From the NCBI GenBank assembly GCA_910587175.1, contig CAJULH010000020.1, positions 1 through 31,813 of the forward strand: 31,813 bases of DNA, written 5' to 3'. The position numbers were made by a program, and so were the translations under genes. Positions 15,237 through 23,005 of this stretch are shown here, piece by piece. Position 1 is the first letter of the stretch. Every line of letters starts with the position of its first letter. The notes beneath the pieces were generated by a model. The model ran no database searches. It worked only from the letters and a program-made list of their open reading frames with translations, and was not told the origin of the DNA. This DNA comes from Candidatus Gastranaerophilales bacterium. GTDB taxonomy: Bacteria; Cyanobacteriota; Vampirovibrionia; Gastranaerophilales; Gastranaerophilaceae.

Positions 15237-17198
15237 CTACAGCATATCGCCCATGCCAAATGTGAAGAAGCCGTTGCTATGTCCCGAACCTTTGGTATTG
15301 GTGAGCGGAATACCGTAATCTAGATTAATAGAACCTAAGCCTGGAATAAATATTCTGACACCTGCACCCATTGTAATACCGTAGCCCGGTCTGTCGTAAA
15401 GTTTGTCAGTGAGGGTGGAGCCAAATACTTTGCCTGCGTCAACAAATCCGGCAAGTCTTATATTGTTTAGGAATGAATTTGAAGTTATGCGGTCCAAAAA
15501 TGGTATAGGAAATCTAAATTCGGCACTACCCATCATAAAACCGTTTCCTGAACCTACATCAGCTACGTTAAATCCTCTTAAGGAATAAGGACCGCCAAGT
15601 GTATATGCTGCAAACTCAGGCAAATGTCCGTTGATTTTGCCACCGGCTCTTGCCGTTAATACTAATGAAGATTTTCTTCCTGCCGGAACAAATTTTTTCA
15701 AGACACCGTTTAATTTACCGTAACTGTCAGCATCTGAAAAACTTAATGCCTCTTCAAGACTTACTTTTGCAAGTACACCGCGTCTTGTGTTTATAGCATT
15801 ATCTCTTGTATCATAAATCAGTGCAGGAATGGCTCTTGCATAGAAGCCTCCTTCAAGCTGTTCCTCGCGTCTTGAGAGAGGAATATTATGCCTATTATAT
15901 AATTGTATAATGCCGGCTCTGTCGCCCTCTTTTAAATGAACATTTTCAGCACCAAGGCTCATGCTGAATGAAAGATTTTTTGATTTTTCAAGTGCCCTGG
16001 TTAAAGTAATGTCCCCGCCGTATCTTTCTTCTATTGCAAGCGGTACCTGATAACTTCCAAAGTTTCTCGCAAAGGCTCTAAAGCCAAGAGACTGGTTTTC
16101 CGATTTGAAATGCGGCTCAAGGAAAGATAATTCTGCCTGTAAATTTGCACGGTTTACTACACTTGAATCATGCATCAAAATACCGGTACCAGCCATAACG
16201 TTCAGGTTTAATTTTTGACCGAGACCAAGGAAATTATTTTCACCAAAGCCTACAGATCCAAAAAAGCCTGAGTTTGAATCTATACCAACACCGAGGGAAA
16301 TCCTTCCTGTTCTTTGTTCGTCAAGTTTTACAATTACATCATATGTGCCTGTAGCTTCATTGAGCTCAATGTCTCTTTGCACGTCCTTAAATGCTTGTGT
16401 ACCCATAAGGCGCATTATGTCTGCGCGCATCAGATTTTCATTGTAAACCTCACCCGGCGTTTGCAGGATATTTCTTTTAACAATAAAATCTTTTGTTTTA
16501 TTGTTTCCTTCGACTTTTATATCGCCAATGATACCTTCGTTAATCTTTATGGTTATGATATTATCCGGGTCATCCTGAATGCTTGTTACCTTTGCTAAAA
16601 TATAGCCTTTACTTGCATACAGTTCCTGAATATTTTCAATTGCAGCATTTATTGCAAGTATATTTTGGGGTTTTCCTTCCAAATCCTTTAGCACATTCAT
16701 GATTTCATAAGTGCTGAGACAATTGTTACCCTCTATTAAAAAGCCTTCGATTGGCGGGTTTTCTTCAACAATGATTCTTAACTTTACGTTTCCATCATCA
16801 AGTTTAATAGGCAATGCTCTTATGTTTTGTGTAAAATATCCGGATTTATAGAGCTTATTTAAATCATTTGCGATAGTTTTTCTATTAAAAGGATATCCTT
16901 CCTTTAGGCTCAATTGTCCTTTGATAAAACTTGTTTCAACAAGATTGTTTCCGTATATTTCAACATCTTTTATATGGACAGCCTCGATATCATCAGAAGA
17001 ATCATTATTTGAATCCTGCATATAAACACTTGGTGCAAAATTTTCTTCAGCCTGGGTTTCTTTTTGCTGCTGCTTTTCAATCTTTGTCTTATTTCTTTTA
17101 AACGGATTTTTAAATTCAAATGCAAACACGGCGCCTTCATTTAAAAGAAAGACGCTTGCAAGGGTTAATATTAAAGAGGTTTTATAAAATTTTCTCAT
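15237..17198 (-). CDS. Omp85/BamA-like outer membrane assembly protein
   Basis: Outer membrane beta-barrel protein of the Omp85 superfamily, which inserts other barrels. Residues 1-26 are a signal peptide (cleavage likely after VFA), followed by a basic, Gln-rich linker to about residue 55. Three POTRA domains follow: about 74-150 (VHIKDVEIYGNNLVETSFIK), 153-228 (IEGFLIEGNNCLS) and 230-300 (IGDIKVEGNNKTKDFIVKRN). The barrel spans about 305-653 and contains the loop-6 signature SLRGFNV. Three POTRAs is the cyanobacterial Omp85 count, versus five in proteobacterial BamA. The last residue is Leu (FGMGDML) instead of the usual Phe/Trp. A single, stand-alone gene with its own promoter. Confidence 0.92.
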   Translation of the reverse strand: MRKFYKTSLILTLASVFLLNEGAVFAFEFKNPFKRNKTKIEKQQQKETQAEENFAPSVYMQDSNNDSSDDIEAVHIKDVEIYGNNLVETSFIKGQLSLKEGYPFNRKTIANDLNKLYKSGYFTQNIRALPIKLDDGNVKLRIIVEENPPIEGFLIEGNNCLSTYEIMNVLKDLEGKPQNILAINAAIENIQELYASKGYILAKVTSIQDDPDNIITIKINEGIIGDIKVEGNNKTKDFIVKRNILQTPGEVYNENLMRADIMRLMGTQAFKDVQRDIELNEATGTYDVIVKLDEQRTGRISLGVGIDSNSGFFGSVGFGENNFLGLGQKLNLNVMAGTGILMHDSSVVNRANLQAELSFLEPHFKSENQSLGFRAFARNFGSYQVPLAIEERYGGDITLTRALEKSKNLSFSMSLGAENVHLKEGDRAGIIQLYNRHNIPLSRREEQLEGGFYARAIPALIYDTRDNAINTRRGVLAKVSLEEALSFSDADSYGKLNGVLKKFVPAGRKSSLVLTARAGGKINGHLPEFAAYTLGGPYSLRGFNVADVGSGNGFMMGSAEFRFPIPFLDRITSNSFLNNIRLAGFVDAGKVFGSTLTDKLYDRPGYGITMGAGVRIFIPGLGSINLDYGIPLTNTKGSGHSNGFFTFGMGDML

Positions 17199-17225
17199 TA
17201 AATTCCACTTAATCTCTTTGTTAAT

Positions 17226-17253
17226 ATTATAGCGTAAAATATTAAGTATACAA
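17226..17253 (-). promoter_or_regulatory. Promoter of the Omp85 gene
   Basis: On the minus strand TTGTAT (17253-17248), a 16-bp spacer and a perfect TATAAT (17231-17226). The ATG at 17198 follows after a leader of about 20 nt containing GTGGA. Confidence 0.55.
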
Positions 17254-17341
17254 ACAAAAACTAAAATGTTACAAATTTATATACTCTAAAATGATGATTT
17301 ATGATTTAATATTAATATAAAGAGAGTTGGAGTTTTTTGTT

Positions 17342-18037
17342 TTGGATTTAGCAGGCAACCACAGAAAACTAATAGAAGAAACCATAAGAGCAAATGACAG
17401 ATACTTTGGAAATGAAGATTTGCTCGAGGCGTTCTGTTCCGATGTTTATAAAAAGTCCTATCTTTTGCTTGATTCAGTGTCCAATGTGGAAAATCTGAAA
17501 ACTTATCTTGCCAAAGTTGTAGATACTTCAATCTCAAATATTTTAAGGCAAAACGGCAGGGATGATACCCCAAAACCAAGACCGGAAAAGGATAAGGTTC
17601 AGATTGATATATTGGATGATGCAAATATCAAAGAACGGATAATAAGGGAAACAAATTTAAGCGAAGCAGATATTGACCGCGCAGCAGCTCTTTCCAGACA
17701 AAACAGAGTTCAGAATCTTAAAGATGAACATATTATATCTATAAAATCTGAAAATTCGGCTCCAAGAAGTCTATCCGGCGATATTTTTGCCGATGTGAAT
17801 GACCCGAGAATTGATTTTCCGGAAGGCGAAATAAAAGAAAGTGTTATAAATAAAATATTGTCTATTGTTTATGATTTACATACAAAATATCCGGAAAAAG
17901 GATATTTCCAGATTTTTTATTTAAGACATGCCCGCCTTAAAAAACAGGCTAATATTGCAAATGAATTAAAAATTACCCAAGGCGAATTAAGCAAAAGATA
18001 TTTTGAACTGATAAAGCTTGTAAAAGAACAGTTGTAG
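17342..18037 (+). CDS. Divergent sigma-70-family-like protein
   Basis: Resembles an ECF-type sigma factor in layout, though similarity is weak. I start it at TTG 17342 because TTGGAG lies 9 nt upstream; an earlier TTG at 17327 overlaps that site. The protein is 231 aa. Residues about 20-75 (NEDLLEAFCSDVYKKS through LAKVVDTSISNILRQNGR) follow the region 2 pattern, with the acidic 'DLL..F' start and the 'L..V....ISN.LR' end. Residues about 165-231 (ILSIVYDLHTKYPEKGYFQI through ANIANELKITQGELSKRYFE) look like a region 4 helix-turn-helix. About 85 polar residues lie between them. No anti-sigma gene is adjacent. It ends 7 nt from a convergent gene. Confidence 0.5.
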   Translation: MDLAGNHRKLIEETIRANDRYFGNEDLLEAFCSDVYKKSYLLLDSVSNVENLKTYLAKVVDTSISNILRQNGRDDTPKPRPEKDKVQIDILDDANIKERIIRETNLSEADIDRAAALSRQNRVQNLKDEHIISIKSENSAPRSLSGDIFADVNDPRIDFPEGEIKESVINKILSIVYDLHTKYPEKGYFQIFYLRHARLKKQANIANELKITQGELSKRYFELIKLVKEQL

Positions 18038-18044
18038 CTTGTAT

Positions 18045-18695
18045 CTATATCTTTAAACCGGTCGTATTTTGGTATGTCTTGCTTATGCCAAAACTGGGAT
18101 ATGTGCTTAATGGTGTAAACTTGTTTGCACTTGGGGGTTCCGGCGTGTTATATGTTTTTGTAAAGAATGGTTGCGTTCTGGTGCTTTGCATATTTACAGG
18201 GATGGTATCTTTGTTATTTTTTCCATCTGTTTTTTTCTTAACATAGGCTGCAAAAGCATTTCTTGCAATTGGGGTTAAAATGCAGGTGGATATTATTCCG
18301 CCCAATATTGCAGCACCGGTTTTGAGGTTTCTTCCCATTTTTGCATATTCTGCACCGTGTGAAGCATAGTCTAAAATATTTCCTGCAGCATCTTTTAGGC
18401 TGATAAAAGGTGCTTTGCCGTTTTGACCCGGTTTACAGCTTTTTTCCGCCATTTTCATTAAATTTGTTGTAACTGCTGCATACATTGCAATATTTACAGT
18501 TCCATCTGCAATTTCTTGTGGAATTAAAAACTTCTTATCTTCTTTTGAAAGTTCTTTGCTTTTTGCAATTCCGACAGTTTGGGCTGCGGAAGCTAAAATC
18601 CAGCCTATTGCCGCGGTCGCGAACAGGAAGTTGGCATTATTGTTTTTATCAAACCAGCTGACAAAAGTTTTTTGCATAGCGTTTATTATGCCCAT
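18045..18695 (-). CDS. Hypothetical membrane protein, second of a pair (216 aa)
   Basis: Not recognised. Hydrophobic helices are visible at about 24-42 (FLFATAAIGWILASAAQTVG), 62-75 and 125-145 (GAAILGGIISTCILTPIARN). They are separated by a charged segment (KSKELSKEDKK) and a polar loop with C87. The last 60 residues are Ser/Thr/Pro/Asn-rich and likely disordered. There is no signal peptide. The start overlaps the end of the upstream gene by 10 nt, so the two are translationally coupled. The order of features (helix, short charged linker, helix pair, polar loop, long glycine-rich helix, Lys-rich stretch, disordered tail) parallels that neighbour, suggesting diverged tandem paralogues. Confidence 0.7.
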   Translation of the reverse strand: MGIINAMQKTFVSWFDKNNNANFLFATAAIGWILASAAQTVGIAKSKELSKEDKKFLIPQEIADGTVNIAMYAAVTTNLMKMAEKSCKPGQNGKAPFISLKDAAGNILDYASHGAEYAKMGRNLKTGAAILGGIISTCILTPIARNAFAAYVKKKTDGKNNKDTIPVNMQSTRTQPFFTKTYNTPEPPSANKFTPLSTYPSFGISKTYQNTTGLKI

Positions 18696-19309
18696 TTAAT
18701 CACCTCCATATTTACCTGAGACATTGGAGGTAATTCACCCTTGTCTATTTTTTCTTTAATTGAATGCATTTGTTCTTTTGTATTTTTATTAAATGACGGA
18801 GCAGGTGTCTGGATTTTATCACTGCCCGTATTGTTTTTACTATTCATTTTTTTTGTAAAGAGGTGTGTAAGTTTATCCGTCAGGGGGACATCTATAAGGA
18901 AGTTTGTGAACATCATTATGCCAAGCCCCATTAAAGTTCCAATAACGGCAGCAGTGTGGTTTTTATTTTGTTTCATGAATTCCGGAATTTTTGAAGCAAG
19001 TTTTTTGCTCTCTAAAATAGCATTGGTGCCCAGAATACAAGCTTCTCTTATTATTACCCCTGTTGTCGTACAGGCTATTGCTTTTGCAGCGCTTCTGACT
19101 GCTGAAGTTTTTTTTGTTTCTTCATCAATCCAGGGGTTTAGTTTATCCATAACCGGATGAAGCACAAGAGCGGCTACACCAAATGCAAGCCTCTGGCCGG
19201 GAGATTGCAAAGCGCCTACCTTGTCCAGCATTCTTGCTGCACCAGGACCAATAGACAGTCCTTTAAAATTCGGGCTTGTATATGACATATTGCTGTTAAT
19301 TCTTAGCAT
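18686..19309 (-). CDS. Hypothetical membrane protein, first of a pair (207 aa)
   Basis: Not recognised. It begins MLRINSNMSYTSPNFKGLSI; a short polar N-terminal piece ending in SPNFKG looks like a tag rather than a signal peptide. Hydrophobic segments follow at about 41-52, 80-95 and 119-138 (AAVIGTLMGLGIMMFTNFLI), with a charged linker WIDEETKK after the first. The C-terminal 55 residues are polar (SKNNTGSDKIQTPAPSFNKN) and end in NMEVIKWA. The last 10 nt overlap the start of the next gene, with GGAGGTGATT near the junction as that gene's ribosome binding site. No Shine-Dalgarno precedes its own ATG; a possible promoter lies immediately upstream. Confidence 0.7.
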   Translation of the reverse strand: MLRINSNMSYTSPNFKGLSIGPGAARMLDKVGALQSPGQRLAFGVAALVLHPVMDKLNPWIDEETKKTSAVRSAAKAIACTTTGVIIREACILGTNAILESKKLASKIPEFMKQNKNHTAAVIGTLMGLGIMMFTNFLIDVPLTDKLTHLFTKKMNSKNNTGSDKIQTPAPSFNKNTKEQMHSIKEKIDKGELPPMSQVNMEVIKWA

Positions 19310-19314
19310 AGGGT

Positions 19315-19343
19315 TCTATAAACTGAAATTTTATTTTCCACAA
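19315..19343 (-). promoter_or_regulatory. Possible promoter abutting the start at 19309
   Basis: On the minus strand TTGTGG (19343-19338), a 17-bp spacer and TATAGA (19320-19315), then 5 nt to the ATG. The hexamers are imperfect, so this is weaker than the lepA and wecB cases. Confidence 0.35.
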
Positions 19344-19443
19344 GTCCACTAACGCATATAAAAATAAAAAATTGCGTTATTTTTTGCTACCATTAACAAT
19401 TTTTAATATTATATTTGTAGTATTTAATAAGAAAAAATGTCCA

Positions 19444-19452
19444 TGGTACAAT
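19444..19452 (+). promoter_or_regulatory. Candidate promoter of leuA-bla
   Basis: TGGTACAAT is an extended -10 element (TGn plus TACAAT) 37 nt before the ATG of the synthase gene. The -35 region is weak (TTAATA). The leader holds GGGA about 11 nt before the ATG. Confidence 0.4.
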
Positions 19453-19488
19453 TATTATAGCACGTAATTTTATTTTGGGAATAGTTTT

Positions 19489-21021
19489 ATGGAAAATACA
19501 AGACAACCTTTTTTCTACGATATTACTTTGAGGGATGGAAACCAGTCTTTAAAAAAGCCTTGGCAGTTGTCTGAAAAGGAAATAATTTTTAACAAACTTC
19601 TTGAATTAAAAGTTCAGGCAGTCGAGCTTGGTTTTCCGGCGTCTTCTGAAATGGATTTTGAAGCTTGCAGATACCTGGCTTCAATTGCCACCGAAAAAAC
19701 GGTTGTATCCGTACTTGCAAGGTGTGTAAAAAATGATATAACAAGCGCAGTTGAGGCTGTTAAACATGCAGGAACCCCCAGAATACATACGTTTTTAACT
19801 TTAAGTCCTTTTCACATGAAATATGTTTTAAATAAGGATCCTATGGAGGTGCGCAAAACTGCGATTGAAGCTGTTAAATTTGCATATGAGGAAATTTCAA
19901 AAGCAAATAAAAATGGTCAGGTTGAATTTTCAGTAGAACATTTTGGCGATTGCGGCGAGAATCTTGATTTTGTAATTGATACTCTGAAAGAAATTGTAAA
20001 AGCTGGTGCTACGACTATCAATCTTCCGAATACCGTTGAAAGAAAGCGCCCGAGAGTTTTTCTTGATATGATTGAAAGAGTTTATGATGCACTTCCAAAA
20101 AGCGTATCGCTTTCACTTCATAACCATAATGACCTCGGGATGGCTACAGCCACAACAGTTGAAGGATATTTTTCAGGCGCAGTGCAATTGGAATGTTGCC
20201 TAAACGGACTTGGAGAGCGCGCAGGAAACACTAATTTTTATGAAGTCGCTGTAGCACTTCATAATTCAGGAGTGGATGTTCCCATAGATTTATCAAAAAT
20301 TTATGAAACGGCACTGATTGTATCTCAGATGTCAAAAGTTGAAATTTATGAAAAAGCGCCTTTAATAGGTCCTGATGCCCTTGCCCACAGAAGCGGAATT
20401 CATCAGGATGGTGCACTTAAAACAAAAGATATGGAATTTGGCGCCTACAGACCTATTCACCCATCCTTAATAGGAAGAAAGGATGATGAAAAAATTGGCT
20501 TTACAAGTCAGTCCGGAAAAACTGCAATATTCGAAATAATATCAAAGGCAGGTTATCCGATTACAATACAGGAAGCCATAAGACTTACCCCCGTAATCAA
20601 GGAAGCAGCAGAAAAAATCGGTGAGCTTCCGACAAGAAATATTATTGATATCTACTTTAGGGAAATCTGCAATGTTCAGGGACCCTTTAAACTTACAAAT
20701 TTTGACCATGTTGAGGATAATAAATTTGTTGTTGAATTCAAATACAATGACAAGCCTTTCAAGGTAACGGGCGAAGGAAACGGACCTATAGATGCTTGTA
20801 TGGATGCACTGAAGCAGGCGGGATTTGAAAGAAAACTTTTATTCTATAAACAGATTGCAATGGATGAAGAACTTTTGGGTTCAGGCGCTATAGCTATGAG
20901 TGTTATTCATATTGAAGGCAATAATAAAGAAAGTATTATAGGTCGCGCAATTCATAAAAACACTGCGGTTGCAAACGTTCGGGCTATATTTAATGCTTAT
21001 AATCTGATATATAAGGTTTAA
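19489..21021 (+). CDS. leuA: 2-isopropylmalate synthase-like enzyme
   Basis: DRE-TIM metallolyase that condenses an acyl-CoA with a 2-oxoacid, most likely acetyl-CoA with 2-oxoisovalerate in leucine synthesis. The catalytic start is YDITLRDGNQS (R15, D16), the metal ligands are HNHND (H211, H213), and GLGERAGNTNFYEVA and HRSGIHQDGALK are LeuA-like. The wording RDGNQ and SQSGK (341-344) recalls type 2 LeuA, while the rest of the barrel is closer to type 1. The C-terminal regulatory domain (about 390-510, FKLTNFDHVEDNKFVV onwards) suggests feedback control. Length 510 aa. No leuB, leuC or leuD is nearby. Homocitrate or citramalate synthase is an alternative. The beta-lactamase gene starts 2 nt after the stop. 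Confidence 0.85.
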   Translation: MENTRQPFFYDITLRDGNQSLKKPWQLSEKEIIFNKLLELKVQAVELGFPASSEMDFEACRYLASIATEKTVVSVLARCVKNDITSAVEAVKHAGTPRIHTFLTLSPFHMKYVLNKDPMEVRKTAIEAVKFAYEEISKANKNGQVEFSVEHFGDCGENLDFVIDTLKEIVKAGATTINLPNTVERKRPRVFLDMIERVYDALPKSVSLSLHNHNDLGMATATTVEGYFSGAVQLECCLNGLGERAGNTNFYEVAVALHNSGVDVPIDLSKIYETALIVSQMSKVEIYEKAPLIGPDALAHRSGIHQDGALKTKDMEFGAYRPIHPSLIGRKDDEKIGFTSQSGKTAIFEIISKAGYPITIQEAIRLTPVIKEAAEKIGELPTRNIIDIYFREICNVQGPFKLTNFDHVEDNKFVVEFKYNDKPFKVTGEGNGPIDACMDALKQAGFERKLLFYKQIAMDEELLGSGAIAMSVIHIEGNNKESIIGRAIHKNTAVANVRAIFNAYNLIYKV

Positions 21022-21023
21022 AA

Positions 21024-21917
21024 ATGAAACGTGGTACACTCTTTGCGTGGATTTTGGTACTATTTGCCTTAATGTGTTTTGCTGTATTTTTATATGTAAA
21101 TTCTTTGACATTCAAGGTTCAAAAAGCACTTTGGGGCAAGGATTGCGAGGCTCATGTCGCAGTAATTTGTAAAGATAAAACTTGGACATTTAATAATAAA
21201 AAAACGCCTCTGATGAGTGTTTTTAAATATTTTGTTGCATTAAAGGTTTTGGATAAAATTGAAAGAGAAAAACTTTCTCTTGATGATAAGATTGTTGCAA
21301 CCGAAACAATGATAAGCAGGACAACATATACCCCTATGTTAAAAAGATATACAAAAACACCTTTTAAAATTTCGGTTGCAGAATTAATGAAATATATGGT
21401 GTCTGAAAGCGATAATAATGCGACAGATATTTTGCTTTCATACGTTGGCGGGATTTCAGAGGTACAGAAATATTTAAATATACTGGGCTTTAATGATATC
21501 GGACTTTTTGCTGACGAGAAAATGATGGAAGCTGATATTCAAAATCAGTATTTAAATAAAGCAACACCCCTGGATGTCATTTCACTTATGAAAACCGTAA
21601 GAGAAGGGAAAATTCTGTCGACGGACCGTGTGGAATTTTTAGACAATATTTTAATTGAAACAACAACAGGTGAAGATAAAATCAAAGCAGGTCTGCCCAA
21701 GGGCACAATTTTTGGGCACAAAACCGGCATGTCATCCAGAAAACCGGATGGTGTCAGAATTGCCGAAAATGATGCAGGGTTCGTAATTTTGCCTGACGGT
21801 AAAACGTATTATATAGCAGTGTTTGTAACCGAGTCAAAGATGAGCGACAGCGAAAACCACGCTCTTGCTGCTCAGGTTTCGGAAATTGTGTATGAACATA
21901 TAATGGCATTAAAATAA
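21024..21917 (+). CDS. Class A beta-lactamase, subclass A2-like
   Basis: Serine hydrolase expected to open beta-lactam rings outside the cytoplasmic membrane. Residues 6-25 form a hydrophobic N-terminal segment (signal or anchor). The motifs are complete: SVFK (S65, K68), SDN (129-131), the omega-loop Glu E165 in DEKMMEAD, and HKTG (232-235). The pattern ExxMxAD...QYxN and the stretch IETTTGEDKIKAGLPKGT followed by HKTG match the A2 subclass (PER, CfxA and CblA types), not TEM-type enzymes. Length 297 aa. It starts 2 nt after leuA, so it is probably co-transcribed. The standard N170 position appears to be Glu169. Activity and spectrum cannot be read from the sequence. Confidence 0.9.
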   Translation: MKRGTLFAWILVLFALMCFAVFLYVNSLTFKVQKALWGKDCEAHVAVICKDKTWTFNNKKTPLMSVFKYFVALKVLDKIEREKLSLDDKIVATETMISRTTYTPMLKRYTKTPFKISVAELMKYMVSESDNNATDILLSYVGGISEVQKYLNILGFNDIGLFADEKMMEADIQNQYLNKATPLDVISLMKTVREGKILSTDRVEFLDNILIETTTGEDKIKAGLPKGTIFGHKTGMSSRKPDGVRIAENDAGFVILPDGKTYYIAVFVTESKMSDSENHALAAQVSEIVYEHIMALK

Positions 21918-21921
21918 CTGT

Positions 21922-22527
21922 TTAATTTACTGACTTTGCTTCTGCAACGGCGCGTTTTGCACTTTCAACAATTTCCTGTGTTGATTTTTTATAATAAAGC
22001 TCATGACCAAGCCCTACTGCCGTTGCACCTTTTTCAAGGTATTCTTTAATATCTGAAATTTTAATAGAACCTGTGGGCATAACGTTTAAAAATTTCATAG
22101 GTCTTAAAAGTTCTTCAATGTATGTTGCCCCGCCAAGGTCTTTAATCGGATAAATTTTTATAACAGGGACTCTTGCTTTCCAGGCGGTATAAGCTTCATT
22201 TGGGGTAGTGGCCGTAAGCATAAGGGGGATTTTGTGACCTGAGGATAATTTTACAAGGTTCATTTGTAAAATGGGCGAAACTAAAAGCTTTGCGCCTGCT
22301 TCAATTCCTGCAAGGGCTTGGGATGAAGTTATAACTCCGCCTTGTGCTACATATATGTTTTCATTTTTAGCAACTTCTTTAATGGCATCTATTGTAGAAT
22401 TTATTTCTATTACTCTGATTCCGCCTTCTATATAGGCGTTTGCAATCTCTATGGCTTTTTTGGTGTCATTTTCTCTTATGATTCCATAGATTTTATTTTC
22501 TTTTATTGCCTGAATAATGTTTGTCAT
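21922..22527 (-). CDS. eda: KDPG/KHG aldolase (Eda family)
   Basis: Class I aldolase of the 2-keto-3-deoxy-6-phosphogluconate family, which splits KDPG into pyruvate and glyceraldehyde 3-phosphate. The Schiff-base lysine is K124 in VIKIYPIKDLGG, and the catalytic Glu is E41 in IRVIEIN. The phosphate loop is MPTGSI, and ATAVGLG closes the barrel. The Arg that usually follows the Glu (E-V-T-L-R-T) is replaced by Ser/Thr (EINSTIDA), and GAGTV is AQGGVI, so substrate preference may differ. Length 201 aa. No edd is nearby. It starts 1 nt after the stop of the upstream STAS-like gene, so the two are co-expressed. Confidence 0.85.
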   Translation of the reverse strand: MTNIIQAIKENKIYGIIRENDTKKAIEIANAYIEGGIRVIEINSTIDAIKEVAKNENIYVAQGGVITSSQALAGIEAGAKLLVSPILQMNLVKLSSGHKIPLMLTATTPNEAYTAWKARVPVIKIYPIKDLGGATYIEELLRPMKFLNVMPTGSIKISDIKEYLEKGATAVGLGHELYYKKSTQEIVESAKRAVAEAKSVN

Positions 22528-22528
22528 T

Positions 22529-22897
22529 TTATGTGCCGCTTCCTGTTTTTATTTGAATATTTTTGTGGTAGATATCTCTCACCTTGTTCTCATTTAGCGT
22601 AACACTAAGGAAAGTATTTTTCAATTTTCTTGGTTTTATTATTTCAAAGGTCTCTATGTCTTTTAAAAGACAGTTTATCTTTGATTTTGTATTTTTATGC
22701 ATTAATTCAGCTGAAAGCTGCAATGCAACTTTGCTTGCATCGATTAAATTCAATCTTGTCAGGTCAAATTCAAAGTCTGCAGAAAAACCAGTGTTGAAAT
22801 ACTTTCTTGCGCTTTGCATTTTTCTGTCTAAGTCTTTGCAATTAAAATCTATCTTAATTTTTCTCATAATTTTTTGAGGATTAAAATTTGTATTCAT
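22529..22897 (-). CDS. Small STAS-like protein (122 aa)
   Basis: No firm family. Residues about 40-100 read like a STAS fold: a beta strand (DFEFDLTRLNLID), a helix following an Asp-Ala-Ser (DASKVALQLSAELMHKN), a strand (KINCLLKD) and a final helix. STAS proteins act in anti-sigma antagonism or partner switching; here the Ser in LIDASK sits where the phosphorylated Ser often lies. This is inference from pattern. The N-terminus is basic and there is no membrane segment. No Shine-Dalgarno is visible at the chosen ATG (22897); an internal ATG at 22867 (MRKIKIDF) is possible. It is the first gene of a two-gene unit with the aldolase. Confidence 0.5.
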   Translation of the reverse strand: MNTNFNPQKIMRKIKIDFNCKDLDRKMQSARKYFNTGFSADFEFDLTRLNLIDASKVALQLSAELMHKNTKSKINCLLKDIETFEIIKPRKLKNTFLSVTLNENKVRDIYHKNIQIKTGSGT

Positions 22898-22965
22898 TTA
22901 ATAAAAATGACGACACGGGACTTTTAAACTTTATTAATCTTTTATTAAATTTAAGCTGTTTGGTG

Positions 22966-22971
22966 TATAAT
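22966..22971 (+). promoter_or_regulatory. -10 element of the kdsD-kdsC promoter
   Basis: A perfect TATAAT directly preceded by TG, with a weak -35 (TTATTA at 18-bp spacing). Predicted start near 22978, leaving a leader of about 28 nt with GAGGGG before the kdsD ATG. Confidence 0.5.
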
Positions 22972-23005
22972 TTAGAAAATAATTGTTTAAGAGGGGACGG
23001 TTAAT

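Noticed and set aside
18741..19160. A 139-codon plus-strand frame with hydrophobic stretches
   Set aside because: It is antisense to the 207-aa membrane protein, has no ribosome binding site, and the minus-strand gene has coupling to its neighbour.
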